Assembly: GCA_026119855.1 (NCBI GenBank)
Contig: JAOWBW010000025.1
Coordinates: 1,178,001-1,242,000, forward strand
Direction of reading: 5' to 3'
DNA: 64,000 nt
Origin: Campanula takesimana
Taxonomy: Eukaryota; Streptophyta; Magnoliopsida; Asterales; Campanulaceae
Positions 23,660 to 34,863 of the stretch are shown here, piece by piece. Below the pieces are notes generated by a model. The model was not told where the DNA came from, did no database searches, and saw only the letters and a list, made by a program, of their open reading frames with translations. A program made the position numbers and the translations under genes. Within the stretch, counting starts at the first letter, position 1; the number at the start of each line of letters is the position of its first letter.

Positions 23660-26600
23660 ATGGCTCCCAAGACATCTACTTCATCCAAGAAATCTGAGGA
23701 TCCTCAAATGGTAAGATCTCAAACTCAGTTTTTTTTTTCTGCCATTTCTGAGTCGAAGGTCTGAATGTTCCCCTTTCTGATTTCTCTATGATCCGTTGCT
23801 CATTTTTCAAATTATTTGATGCTATGTGTTTGTTTTACTCATAGATATTCATATATGTAATTTGTTTTACGATCAATGATCTTTTGGTTAGATTTCTGTT
23901 GTATTTTCGAGTTTTTTGGTCTTTTCAAATTCTCTTTCGTTTTTCTCAGATCCTGGGTGTTTAATATTGTTGTTACTGCTCTGGTTTACTTGTTTGTGTG
24001 TGCTTTTTCATTTCAAACATTTTGATATGCTTTTTATGCATTTTGGAGCACTTTGACATTTTCATGTTCTTGGTGTTCTTCATGTATTCGATGCATGTTC
24101 TTCATGTTCTTAGTGAATAGTCTTATGATATGCCTTACCATGAGTTATTGATTGTGTTTCTGCTTTTTGCGCCCATTCTAGGCGTTTGATTTAAATTTTG
24201 TGTTTTGGACATTTTTACCTTTTATATTTATTATTTGTTCTAAGTATGGAGTCTAGTTCATGCGCTGCGCATATCGCTCATGCGCATGCGCTTCTCTCTA
24301 TGCGCATGTCTAGACTTAATTTTCAATTTTGTTTTTGCGCAGAATCTTAACTACTTTATTCCCGGTTGGGAACTCGATGTGGAGGACTTGCGCCAAGACG
24401 CACTTGGGCGCTATGTGATGAAGATTATGGACACTTCAGGTATTCTGCCTCTTTTCACTAAGGTCCAGACTTTCATTCTCCCCTCCTACATCGACGAATT
24501 CTTCAGCAACGCAGAAGAAGTGGATCGATGAGTCTACAACGATATTACAGTTCATTGCCTCAAAAGTTCAATTCGCGGGGTTTCTGTAACGATCAAATAT
24601 GCGCATATCAGACAGACAATGGGTCTTCCTGCGTGCAATAAGAAGAAGCTATCACAGGATGTGCAAGACAAAGTTGCGCATAAGCTGATCAAGATCCCTA
24701 CGCTGGTTGGTCAATACAACAACCACGATAGGAAGGAGTTGGAGAACTTATATACCACCTCTGCACTTTGATTGGGGACACCATCAACTGTAAGAATGGG
24801 AATAAGTCAAGTTTCATCAACAAGCAGTGGATGTGCTGCGCTGCCATCTACAAGAAGAAGCAGTTAAGCTGGGCTGAAATCATCTTTGATGAGTTAGTGC
24901 GTTGGGTGTGTGTGTACAAGAAAAATTCCGCTGACACCAAGAGGCCACCCAAGTACAAAACTCACTGCAGAATCCTCACCGCTATCTTCATGCGGTTCCC
25001 TAAGGTACGCAAATTGGTGGATGAGGACCCCTCTTTTAAGTTTGATGTGACTTCTAAGCGCACGTATTTTCGCGTATTCTTTCAGAATTTCCAGCGTGAA
25101 GTTAACAACTTTGATTACTACATGTACTGGGCTGCTGATCCAGTTGAGCTGTTTGAGGATATTCATCCTGATGACCAAGGCTCACCTCACACTTATGATA
25201 GTGAGCTCAAGGAAGCCTCCACATCTGAGTTAGATTCTAAATATGAATCTTTCTATGAGCCTGTGGTGAACAAGGTGGGTGATAAGGAGAAAGGCAAGGG
25301 TTTGGCTGCTGATACGCCTAAGTGCAAGAAGAAGAAGGCCAGCAAATCTACTGATGCGCCTGGGATACCTATCAAAGAGCCTTCTACGCCTGTCCAGAAG
25401 CGCAAGGCTACAGCTGACCCTGCGCCTCCTAAGAAATCCAAGATGGCTAAAGCCACTGTGCCTGAAGAGTAGAAGAGAGGTAAGGCTGATGCGCCTGAAA
25501 AAAAGAAGGATGAGAAAAGGAAAGCAAAGGCTGTTGAGCCTGAGGAGAAGAAGAAGAAGAAAAAGAAGGAAAAGGTCTCTAGAACCCTACTGGATGAGTC
25601 TGATAAAGACATCCACGTAGAAGATGATGCTGCGCCCCCTCCACCTGCGCATAAGTCAACGCGCACATCTACTCCTCCTGCGCCCCAAGAGGAAGATGAA
25701 TTTGAAGGTGCTTTCAATGACCCACTCATCAGCCCTTCCAAATCCACTGGAACCTCTAATGCTGCACCATCTCAGGGGAGATTCCCAAGGATACGCACAA
25801 GGAAACTTCTAGTAAGGATAATATCCCACTGTCTGCAAAGAAGTCTACTCCCAAGCGTCGGGTTAAGAAGGTTGCTACCAAGAACCGCGCCTCAAACCGT
25901 ACTGTGGAAGATTTATCTGATGTTGAATCAGATCCTCCAAGGCATTCTCCTTCGTGCACTGAAAAGACTGCGCGTGAAATTGCAAGGGAAGCAAGGCTAG
26001 CTGCAATTGCGCAGAGAAACATTGCGCAGCAGGCCCCACCAGTCTTCATTGATGGTGAAGGTTTTGCTCATGATGCGCCTGATCCAACTGTCTATGAGGA
26101 TGCGCCTATAGTTGAATATGGCGAAGACTCAATCTCAGAAGATTATGAGGTCCATCGTTCTCCTATCCATGCGCATCACTCTCCAGTTCATACGCAAGAG
26201 ACTCATGCTGCTGCTGCCACTCCTGTGCAACCTACTGGAGCTTCACAGACTTCTCCAATTATTCCTGCTGTAAGTCCAGCAACTGCTCCCTCAGATCCTG
26301 CAAGTTCAACAACTAACTTGCGCTAAGTCTTGGCCATGCTTCAGACTATCCAGGCAAATCAATTTGCTGCACAAACCCAGCATTTCCAGGTTGTCACTGC
26401 GCAAGCCAAAATTCAAGAACAGCTGGATGCGCAGTCTGCAAGGCTAGATGCGTAAGCCAGTTTACTTCAAGCTATTGATTGTGCCATTAAGGGGGAGAGT
26501 TCAACAAAGGCAACCGATTCTGCTGCTGCTGATGCACAGGCAACCAGTTCTGCAGCTGCGCATATGCCTCAAATTTACGAAGCGCTCCGCCATGACTTAG

Positions 26601-27181
26601 AGCATGACTTTGGTATTATTATCACTGCGCTATCGAAGATTCCCTCTATGCATGGTCTGTCAGAAGCTCTTAGTACTTTGGAAAATACTCTCTATGAGGT
26701 AATCCAGATTGAAACTGCCAAAGTTAGAAACACCATTGATAACTTTGCGCCTAGGGATTCCAGCCCTTCCTCCTCCACCGATGCGCTAAAATATCATGTC
26801 ACTCACTGCTTAGTTCAGTTCAGTGATACATTCAATGGAGCCATGAACCAAGCTATGATGGATATGCAAGCAAGCCAAAATATCGTTCAAGTTGAGTTGA
26901 CCAAAACTCTTGCAGATGCGCAGAAGGAGATTCTGGATTCTGTTGCTTCTGCTTAGCAATCTCTGGCTAACCAATTTGGTTCCCTTGAGAATACTTTTAA
27001 CAGAGTCTTTGAAGACCTTCAGAAAGACAACGACCTGATACGCTCCGGCATGAAGACTTATGTGAACCAGGCTGTGGAATACAACGCCAAGTTTCAAGCT
27101 CTCAAGATCGAGATAATGGACAAAATTACCGGCCTGCAGAACGAGCTTAGGGAAGCAATCTCTAGGATTCACATAGACTAG
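23660..27181 (+). pseudogene. env-like gene of the Sirevirus, probably spliced, disrupted
   Basis: This occupies the position of the env-like third gene of Sireviruses, whose function is unproven. The ATG at 23660 opens a 17-codon exon (MAPKTSTSSKKSEDPQM) ending exactly at ATG-GTAAGA. A pyrimidine-rich GTTTTTGCGCAG precedes 24343, where an in-phase frame begins NLNYFIPGWELDVEDLR. The 632-bp gap is therefore a likely intron. The frame stops at 24529 (fits CGA to TGA), continues, then shifts frame near 24765. The next part (to 25472 and on past a TAG) is rich in Lys, Ala and Pro. A further shift near 25775 is followed by DVESDPP and Pro-rich text, stops at 26324, 26453 and 26954, and a coiled-coil-like tail ending at 27181. 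I see no convincing membrane segment, so calling it an envelope rests on position alone. Confidence 0.65.
23711..24342 (+). other. Putative intron in the env-like gene
   Basis: The segment starts GTAAGATCTC and ends TTTTTGCGCAG. It is T-rich, has stops in every frame and separates two phase-0 coding pieces. The GT-AG boundaries and base composition fit a plant intron. Confidence 0.6.
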
Positions 27182-27670
27182 AAGTGTAATTTTTTTGTTG
27201 CGCAAATGTAAGTTTTTGATGCGCACATTATTTTTGCTTTTGATTTTTCTTCCATGTAAAACTTATACCTGTAACTCAAATATTTCAAGTTTTAATAAGA
27301 AGAATGCATCATTGGTTTTCACAAAACTTTGTTCAATTCAAACTTTTCATTTGTGGAGCAATGAATGTTTTATCTAAACCCTACATCATCCGCATACTCA
27401 TATCTGTTCATATTTCATTGCATGATGTTTAAACATTCAGTTTAAACGCATACTCAAACTTAAACTCATTATATATTTTTTTGTATGCTCTGAATGATAT
27501 TTCTGTCTTCCCATTCTGTAAGTTTTATCTTATTAGATAGACTAGAAATCTATAACACTGGCTAGTGTATGCATGGACTTGAGACATGATTTACCATTTA
27601 CATTCTTATGGACATGTTTTTATCAAGTACCTTGTATTGCCTTTGTTGTAGTAGGTAATGGCATCAATCA
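27182..27670 (+). other. Sirevirus 3' untranslated stretch
   Basis: AT-rich non-coding sequence between the end of the env-like gene and the polypurine tract. Nothing recognisable is seen beyond a few TGCGCA words at its start. Confidence 0.6.
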
Positions 27671-27683
27671 TTTAGGGGGAGAT
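27671..27683 (+). other. Polypurine tract of the Sirevirus
   Basis: TTTAGGGGGAGAT directly precedes the TGTTGGG start of the 3' LTR. Confidence 0.85.
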
Positions 27684-29077
27684 TGTTGGGTATGCTTATT
27701 ACTTAACCCTCCTAATTATGTTAGAATTGATTGATACCATCACCTAAGTTTATTTTAAGGACTTTAGGACCCTATGTAAGAAGTTTTATAACTTCAATTT
27801 TTAGCTAAGTCCTCTTTATAGACTAGGCTTAGTGCTTAGGGCTGAAGCTTTGGATTTGAGGTCTCATGAGCAAATGTCTAAGTGTGATGCGTATGACCTT
27901 CATGCGCAGCACCATCTGTGCACTTCAATGCACATGATTTTCATGCGCAGCGCATATATACCTTAGTCAAATATCTTATTTCCTGACCTCACCTTTGTAT
28001 AGCTTGGAAAGCATTATGTAAAGCTACGTTTTTTTTTGTATGAGTCAAAGTGCTGATGTGGAAAATCGAAAAAACGTTCACACTCAGCATACATATGGAT
28101 GGAGAGACGCGCCTCAGTTTGAAATTCAAATTGAAGACAGCTGTCACCCTTCTAGAAGATATCTGAAAGCTGTCAACTTGCTGTCTCCAATGGCTATAAA
28201 GGACAGCTGCGCACCAATCACATTGTGACAGCACATCGTCCTTGCTGAAGCTCCCCAACGGCTAGTTCTCGGAGCTCCACTATAAATAGCAAGCTTTTCC
28301 TCATTTTCCAAGCTGCTTGTGCTTTTGCTTTCAAAGAGAAAGATTTGAAGTTTTGAAGATTGTTTGCTCATTTCCAGAATTCCCAAGAACAACCTTCATA
28401 CCTTAATACTCAATCCAAGCCCAGATCCTATAAGCCTTTGTATCACCAGAATTCTTTGTGCTTTCCATCATACGATTCATAGAGCCCAGAATTATGTCAC
28501 ACACACACCTCTTGAAGTTTCGATCTCATCGATCTTACTTCTAGAGATACACCGGTTATTGTCTAGGATTTGTTCTTTGAAATAGTTTGTTCTAAATTGT
28601 TGTAACTTATAACTCTCTCGTAATAATAAGATCTCCATTAGAAATCCAAGACTAACCATCTTGGTAGAGGACGTAGATCTTTTCCCGATCGAACCTCTCC
28701 AAATAGCTTGTCTATTTATTGTGCTTTGTTTTCTACTCTTAAGCTTTACTTATATTTTTCTTTGTTTGATCTTTGTAGTTACATTGCGCAGATTGAATTG
28801 TGTTTGTATGATTATTGCCTTAGTTCCATTTTGTGCCAATCTTTAAGCTAAACTTAGTGCATGCGTATTTACACTTCTGCGCATACTCCCTGCGCATAAG
28901 TGATTGCTTTAAGTTTTTGCTGTGCATTTCACACTCTTGTTGCGCGCTAAACTTAGCCAAAATAAGACCTGTGCGCATTAGACATTGTTTCGCAAAAGGG
29001 TTTGAAAAGAATTTTAAAAACGCTATTCACCCCCCCCTAGCATTTTTCATACCCTTGTTGCCCTTCTGGGACCAACA
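27684..29077 (+). repeat. 3' LTR of the Sirevirus
   Basis: The repeat is 1,394 bp, starts TGTTGGGTATG and ends CCAACA. A TATAAATA box lies at 28281-28288. Compared with the 5' copy it has about 50 substitutions and a short deletion near 28578. CGGGT follows at 29078. Confidence 0.92.
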
Positions 29078-29515
29078 CGGGTTGTACCTTTGATTGATGA
29101 TGTTGATTTAGGTCTCTCCGCTTGCTCGGGTTATACCTTTGATTGGTGATGATAATTTAGGTCTCTCTGCCTGCCCGGGTTGTACCTTCGAATGATGATA
29201 GTTAGGTCTCTTTGCCTGCCCATTTTGTACCTTTGAATGATGATAGTTTAGGTCTCTCTGCCCACCTAGGTTGTACCTTTAATGATAATTTAGGTCTCTT
29301 CACCTGCCCGGGTTGTACCCTGGATGATGATCCTCTGGGTCTTTCCGCCTGCTCGGGTTGTACCTTTGAATGATGATAGTTTAGGTCTCTCCGCCTTCCT
29401 GGTTTGTACCTTTGAATGATAATAGTTAGGTCTCTCCGCCTGCCCAGTTTGTACCTTTGATTGATGTTATTGTTAGTCTTCCTGCCTGCCCGGGATGTGC
29501 CTTAATTTGATTACT
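29078..29515 (+). repeat. 45-bp minisatellite of T1
   Basis: About nine diverged units of 42-49 bp. Each has the phrases CGGGTTGTACCTTTGA, ATGATGATAGTTTA and GGTCTCTCCGCCTGCC. A partial unit at 6034-6053 is the left remainder, so the Sirevirus landed inside this array. Tandem arrays next to the 3' LTR are typical of Tat-lineage elements. Confidence 0.85.
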
Positions 29516-29519
29516 CCAT

Positions 29520-30215
29520 TTATGATTGTTCCATCCCGAACTGCGTAGTGTCGTACATTCTCCATTTATGATTATCCATCCCGAATTGCGTAGTATCGTA
29601 CATTCTCCATTTATGAATATCCATCCCGAACTGTGTAGTGTCGTACGTTATTCATTTATGATTTCCATCTTGATTATCTCTCCTAAACTGTGTAATATCG
29701 TACGTTCTCTATTTATGATTATCCATCCCGAACTGCGTAGTGTCGTACGTTCTCCATTTATGATTATCCATCCCAAACTGCGTAGTGTCGTACGTTCTCC
29801 ATTTATGATTTCCATCCTGATTATCTCTCCCGAACTGTGTAGTATCGTACGTTCTCTATTTATGATTATCCATCCTGAATTATATGTAGTGTCGTACGTT
29901 CTCCATCTATGATTTCCATCCTGATTATCTCTCCTGAACTGCATAGTGTCGTACGTTCTCCATTTATGATTATCCATCCCGAACTGCGTAGTGTCGTACG
30001 TTCTCCATTTATGATTTCCATCCTGATTATCTCTCCCAAACTGCGTGATGTTGTACGTTCTCTATTTATGATTATCCATCCCGAACTACGTAGTGTTGTA
30101 CGTTTTCCATTTAAGATTATCCATCCCGAACTGCGTAGTGTCGTATGTTCTCCATTTATGATTTCCATCCCGAACTACGTAGTGTCGTACGTTCTCCATT
30201 TATGATTTCCATCCT
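29520..30215 (+). repeat. 45/60-bp minisatellite of T1
   Basis: Units share GAACTGCGTAGTGTCGTACG and TTCTCCATTTATGATT. Most are about 45 bp, and a longer form of about 60 bp carries an extra CATCCTGATTATCTCTC segment. There are about 14 units. Because both unit lengths divide by three, long frames stay open on both strands (29526-30205 plus, 29648-30168 minus). These are artefacts of the repeat, not genes. Confidence 0.88.
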
Positions 30216-30227
30216 TATCGTCTCCCC

Positions 30228-30475
30228 AGAACTACGCTGTGACTTGATTCCCGTAAGGGATACGTAGGCAGTTCAAGCATTGAGCTCAATCGCCCGTTCT
30301 CATAAACAACTGCTCATGTCAATCTCCTCCCCATGAACTACGATTGGTCTGATTCTCGAAAGAGATACGTAGGTAAACCGGGAATCCGAGACCGACCATT
30401 GTTTTTATAAGTTTGAATGTTTGTTCGAGTTAGAACTACGGAGGCTTGATTATCGCAAGAGATACGTACGAAGTC
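30228..30475 (+). repeat. Three copies of the GAACTACG...TACGTAGG motif
   Basis: Copies lie at about 30228-30271, 30336-30379 and 30431-30475. Each reads GAACTACG, a variable 5-8 bp, CTTGATT or CTGATT, then AGAGATACGTAGG or a close form. A further copy lies at 5615 in T1 and an inverted one at 41180-41226 in T2. The motif is a shared mark of the region downstream of pol in these Tat-like elements. Its role is unknown. Confidence 0.7.
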
Positions 30476-30560
30476 CTACTTTGGACCCAGCCGTTACACC
30501 CTAGACGAGATCGTCTGTTTCTTAGTGATCGTCGAATCCCCTTTAGATTACAAGGAGATT

Positions 30561-30573
30561 CGGCGAGGGGCAC
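30561..30573 (+). other. Polypurine tract of T1
   Basis: CGGCGAGGGGCAC directly precedes TGTAGACAC. It is nearly the same as the tract of T2 (CGCCGAGGGGCTC on the minus strand at 36455-36467), which supports a Tat assignment for T1. Confidence 0.7.
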
Positions 30574-33215
30574 TGTAGACACTTTGATCTCGCACCCCCA
30601 AGAAACCTTTTTTGATTGGTCTCAACCCTAAAATTAACCTAGAGCCCCAAATTTGGCTACACGGAAGTGCCGTGAGCCTTATCAGTGCATAGAATGGATA
30701 AACGGACTTCAAATTCATGATCAGAGTGAAAAAATGAGTAAACAGGCATGTACTTCAATTTTTGAGTTGCCAGGCCCACCAGCGGGCCCGCAAACCCCCT
30801 AGAACTGCTCGTTATCGTCCATTATATGCATTAAAAATATATTATAATCATCCCTTGCTCATAAACATATTGTATATAGACATAAGTGACCACGAGATTA
30901 TTTTAAGCAACCTTCATGTTGGTCCCACGGACAACCGGGACACCGGAGCGCGCACAACGGAGTAGTTACAAGCTGTTGCGGAGCGGGAACACGGAGCCGG
31001 AATGAATATCACAAACACACGTCAAAGACCCCTGATTTTTTGCCATGTGTGCTGCAAGTAGAGGGCAAATCAATAAGGAATGGTCCAATCACGAAGCGAC
31101 AAGTGGCGAATCAAGATTGCCCAGATTTAGACCCCTATTCGTACGGCCAGATCTCAGGCATACGGCCAGAATGGAGCCGTACGGCGCCCCTGTCTGGTCT
31201 CAGCTTTGATTGAAAATTACTCCTTATCTCCAACACCATTATCACCCTTCAAATCACTTCCATCCGGTCATCAACTCAGCACCACCCCTACATACCCCTA
31301 CTAGAGGGCATTTTGGTCAAGAAGAACCACCCCCCTCCTCCATATACTCCATCCTTGATCCCATTTGAAAGAGAGGCACAAGAGAGGCAAAATAAGGGAA
31401 CAAAAGAAGAACAAGGTTGATCATCTTCTCTCTACACATTCATAGCCCCACCATCAAACCGCCACTACACCACCACTTAACGACCACCTAAACACCCTCA
31501 AATAAACCCTCAAACACTAATAGAAACACCTTCCAATCCAAACAAGCTCACAACAAACACTCAACCCAAACACTAACACAATCACCTCTAGAAAAGCCAC
31601 CAAAAAGTATTCTCTTGGAAGCAAAGGTAGCACAACCTAGGTAAATCTCTTTCTTTTAATCTCTACATGTAAAATGTAGCTCTTCATATAGTTTGTTAAG
31701 AGGTCTAGCCACTTGTTAGGCTAGACCTCCATTGTTGAACCATAGATGTAAGATTGATGTTCTTTGCCATGTTCTTGATCAATGAATGTTTATGATGTGG
31801 ATATTCAGTTGTCATCACTTGTTATTACTTTATATCTTGTATATATTGTTTATATTACATGTTTAATATTCATGTTTGTGGATTTGGGGAGGTTTCCAAA
31901 GATCTTCATGTGCTTTCTATCTAAAACCCCAAATTTGTCCTTGTCTATCTTTTGCCATGTGAAGCACCCTCAAGCCATGCCTAAATAGGTGATTCTCCAT
32001 GCCTTTATGTAAATAGTATGTATATCTATGCACACACAAAGTTTCATTCCCATAGCACTTCATTTGGTTAAGTTTTGATGTTTACTTTCATGATGTATGT
32101 GTCTGTCCAGCAAGTTTTGAGTCCAGACCACTCTGTTTTGTCATCTCTTTTACTCATATAAAACCTGGTCTTTGGTCTTTGTCTATAAAATAGTTTTTGT
32201 TCTAAACAGAATAAGGAAGATGATCATGTAAATATCATATTTTTACCATGAGTGAAAGTAGCACTTTCCATTTTTTTGTTTCAACTCTTTGCTCTCAGAT
32301 TGATGTATTTCCTGTTCTGACACCAAAATGTCAGAGGTGTTTTGACATTCTTAAATTTCCTTTATAGACTTGTAACTTGGTAGGCTTTATTTTTCATATG
32401 TTATGAACAAGTTTCATGTTTGGTGTTTTCCATGATTCCCAGGTTTTCATGATGTAAATGATAGATATTTTGTGGGTATGCACCATTCTTCCTGTTCTGA
32501 CTGCTTATGAGTGCCTCTTGCACAACTTTCTTGGACATCATAAAAGGCTAGTAAAATAAACATAAAAATCATGTGTGATTTATAACATTTTAGGAAGAAT
32601 CTCTCACCTTTCTTTCTAGATTGCATGAGTTTTGATACAGGTACATCAAAGAGAATGGACAACAGTCCACAAACTGGACATAAATTTAGATTTGGACATT
32701 TATTCTTTTCATGGGATTTGTTTCCCATTTATTCACCATTGCACATAATAATCCCCCACCCCTTTTGTGGTTTAATTTATTTGATATGAATACTAAAAAC
32801 CATTTTCAAAACCAAGTGAGAGTCTACCCAAACCGACTCTCATTTGTGAATTAAAGCAAATGTATCTAGAATAGGAAGATTCAATTGTATATAAAATCAC
32901 CATTTTTTGTTAAGGCATAAAAACAAGGCATAAAATGAACTTGAGAGGCATGCATGCTAGAGACCATCACGGGCGAGGAGAGTACCTAACCCCTTCTCTT
33001 CTCATAACTTAGCCCCCGAACCCACTTTCTCTAAACAAAAGGTTTTGTCTTCATTTTTCCTAAAATAAAGTGAGTTGGCGAATCTTGCAAATAATTAAAA
33101 CTTCGAGAGGAAACCATTGTGTGAAACCAAGCGCATTTCCAAAAGCGCATAAGCACGAGGCGTAACCCGAATAGTCCTCGCAAGTGATCATTTTGGGTGG
33201 CTTCGAGCGCGGACT
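30574..33215 (+). repeat. 3' LTR of T1, right end uncertain
   Basis: The sequence begins TGTAGACAC after a polypurine tract, the usual start of Tat-type LTRs. A cluster of three GTACGGCC-type palindromic boxes lies at 31140, 31160 and 31177. A pyrimidine- and AC-rich leader-like stretch follows at 31400-31650. No gene is supported between 30574 and 33215. The right boundary is the point where copia element A begins. I find no clear LTR terminus or matching 5' LTR in the window. A GCGGACTCT sequence at about 33203 resembles the beginning of a Tat primer site. Confidence 0.55.
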
Positions 33216-33870
33216 CTCACATGTATGCTATGATATGTACTAGACCGGATGTCTCTTATGCTTTGAGCATGACGAGTAGATACCAATCGGCCTGGTGAGA
33301 GTCAATGGATAACTGTCAAGACGATTTTTAAGTACTTAAGAAGGACTAAATATTCATTCTTGGTATGATCTTGTTATAAGTGGTTACACAGATGCAAGCT
33401 TCCAACCGACAAAGACGATTCTATATCGCAGTCTGGTTTTGTGTTTATGCTAAATGGTGTGCTGTAAACTAAAAGAGTTCTAAGCAATGTACAATAACTG
33501 ATTTTATAACGGAAGCTGATTATATAGCTGGATCCGATGCTGCTAAAGAGGTTGTTTGGATCAAAAAATTCATTAGTGAATTAGAGCTGGTTCCTAGCAT
33601 TGCTAGTCCATTAGACCTTTATTGTGATAATAATTGTGCTATTGCTCAAGCAAAAGAACAAAGACCACATCAGAGAGCCAAACACATACTTAGGCATTTT
33701 CATCTCAATCACCGTAGAGAGAGAGAGAGAGAGAGACGTGATAATATGTAGAGTACCATCAACTGATGATAATATAGCTGATCCACTAACTCAAGGACTT
33801 TCATAAGCTTAACATGATGGTCATCTTAGGTACATGGGTATTAGATACATGTATGATTGGGCCTAGTGCA
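33216..33870 (+). pseudogene. Reverse transcriptase end and RNase H of copia element A, remnant
   Basis: The remnant starts abruptly at MYAMICTRPDVSYALSM, the C-terminal end of copia reverse transcriptase. It continues through a badly shifted section to RNase H phrases: ADYIAGSDAAKEVVWIKKFI, LYCDNNCAIAQAKE and KHILRHFHL. Several stops and frameshifts occur at 33290-33480. An AG microsatellite at 33716-33738 interrupts the end of RNase H. The closing phrase VPSTDDNIADPLTQGLS is kept. It is the same family as elements B and C. Everything upstream is lost at the junction with T1. Confidence 0.82.
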
Positions 33871-33880
33871 AGTGGGAGAT

Positions 33881-34695
33881 TGTTGGTGAGTATACCCCAG
33901 GCTCATTATTAGAATAATGTATTGCTATCATTTTATTCTTTAAATAAAGATATGTTACTTTATTATTATTTGTTGTTACATGTTTTCTTAATAATAATAT
34001 CTGTCCCTAGTACTTTTGAAGAACTAGTATAAGTTTAATAGATAATCATATGATGATTATGTGTATAAGATACAATTAAACTTATGAGTACTTGTTGGTG
34101 AATATGGTACTTGACTTGACCCGTTTATGAGATTTATGTCATGGTCAAATGTCATATTAGTTATATCATTAGAATCCTTAGACCTGAGATTATTACGGTC
34201 TTCCATATAATGAACATTATGTTTGACATATTCTAACGTTACCTTTATACGGGTAGCTATAAGGAATATGATTGGCATAATTAAAGTCATATAGGGAAGT
34301 GTAATAAGTCAAGATTGAATTTATCCATTTCGTGAGAGATGTCAAGCTTTGGCCACTTGATGAATGGTATTGATAAAATGCATGGTCATGCCGAAATGAA
34401 TTGATTATATGAATGTCATTTGGAATATCAATATATTCGGTATTGAGAAAAGCATTGAACAATGTAAGTTGACTATGGATCATGACTTATGTTCAATGAC
34501 ATCATGGACAAAGGGATGGTGATATGTTCAATAAGGATAAACAAACTCTGATAATTTATATTATTGAATCATGATGGCTTGATAGAGTCCGCTCATGATA
34601 TATGAGAATGACTTTGATTGGACTCATTACTTACATAATATAATCTTATGGGGTCGCAAAAAAAAAACAAATCATTTTAAAGGCTAAAATTGACT
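33881..34695 (+). repeat. 3' LTR of copia element A, truncated
   Basis: The LTR starts TGTTGGTGAG after the polypurine tract AAGTGGGAGAT. It aligns with the LTRs of B (58439) and C (60663, minus strand). The match ends near 34695, at the position that in B reads AAAGGACTGAATTGG. Its 3' part is missing and LINE sequence follows. Confidence 0.75.
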
Positions 34696-34863
34696 TTCAA
34701 GGGATACTCTTCTTTGTCATTACTGGTAGAGTAACCAAATATGTGTTCCAATCTCTATCTAACTCTTTGTCTCCTAGAATTTCTTTGTTGAATTCTAAAC
34801 TTTTATCTAAACCTGGAAAATTTACCTTAATAAAGGACATAAGCTCGTCTGTATTCATGTTTT
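34696..34863 (+). pseudogene. LINE reverse transcriptase fragment
   Basis: A frame open from about 34698 reads ITGRVTK, then FQSLSNSLSPRISLLNSKLL and SKPGKFTLIKDISSSVF. This is the conserved thumb-side stretch after the catalytic core of plant L1-like LINE reverse transcriptases (GRVTK ... LLS-AGK-TLIK-VLSS). Only about 55 codons remain, with no start, no poly-A end and no visible duplication. It lies between the truncated LTR of A and the truncated LTR of B, so it marks a complex junction rather than a normal LINE insertion. The family match is by eye, but the phrase order is distinctive. Confidence 0.65.

Larger units (their letters stand above)
6054..29077 (+). mobile_element. Sirevirus-type Ty1/copia retrotransposon, nested and decayed
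   Basis: This is a complete but inactive element of 23,024 bp. Removing the Tekay insertion and the hAT-type element with their duplications leaves about 13.4 kb, large for copia but normal for Sireviruses. Order: 5' LTR, Met-tRNA primer site, long gag with two zinc knuckles, pol in copia order (protease, integrase, reverse transcriptase, RNase H), env-like gene, polypurine tract, 3' LTR. It is flanked by perfect CGGGT duplications inside the 45-bp array of T1. About 50 differences between the LTRs over roughly 1,390 bp, counted by eye, make it older than the nested Tekay element. Gag, pol and env-like genes all carry stops and frameshifts. The lineage call rests on gag type, size and the env-like gene. 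Confidence 0.9.

Noticed and set aside
29526..29912. Repetitive protein gene on either strand
   Set aside because: Open frames follow from unit lengths divisible by three. No start context or domain is seen.
29078..30215. Possible CRISPR-like array
   Set aside because: Units are diverged tandem repeats without unique spacers, in a plant retrotransposon.
32447..32728. 93-codon minus-strand ORF in the T1 LTR
   Set aside because: No domain is seen, and it lies within AT-rich LTR sequence.
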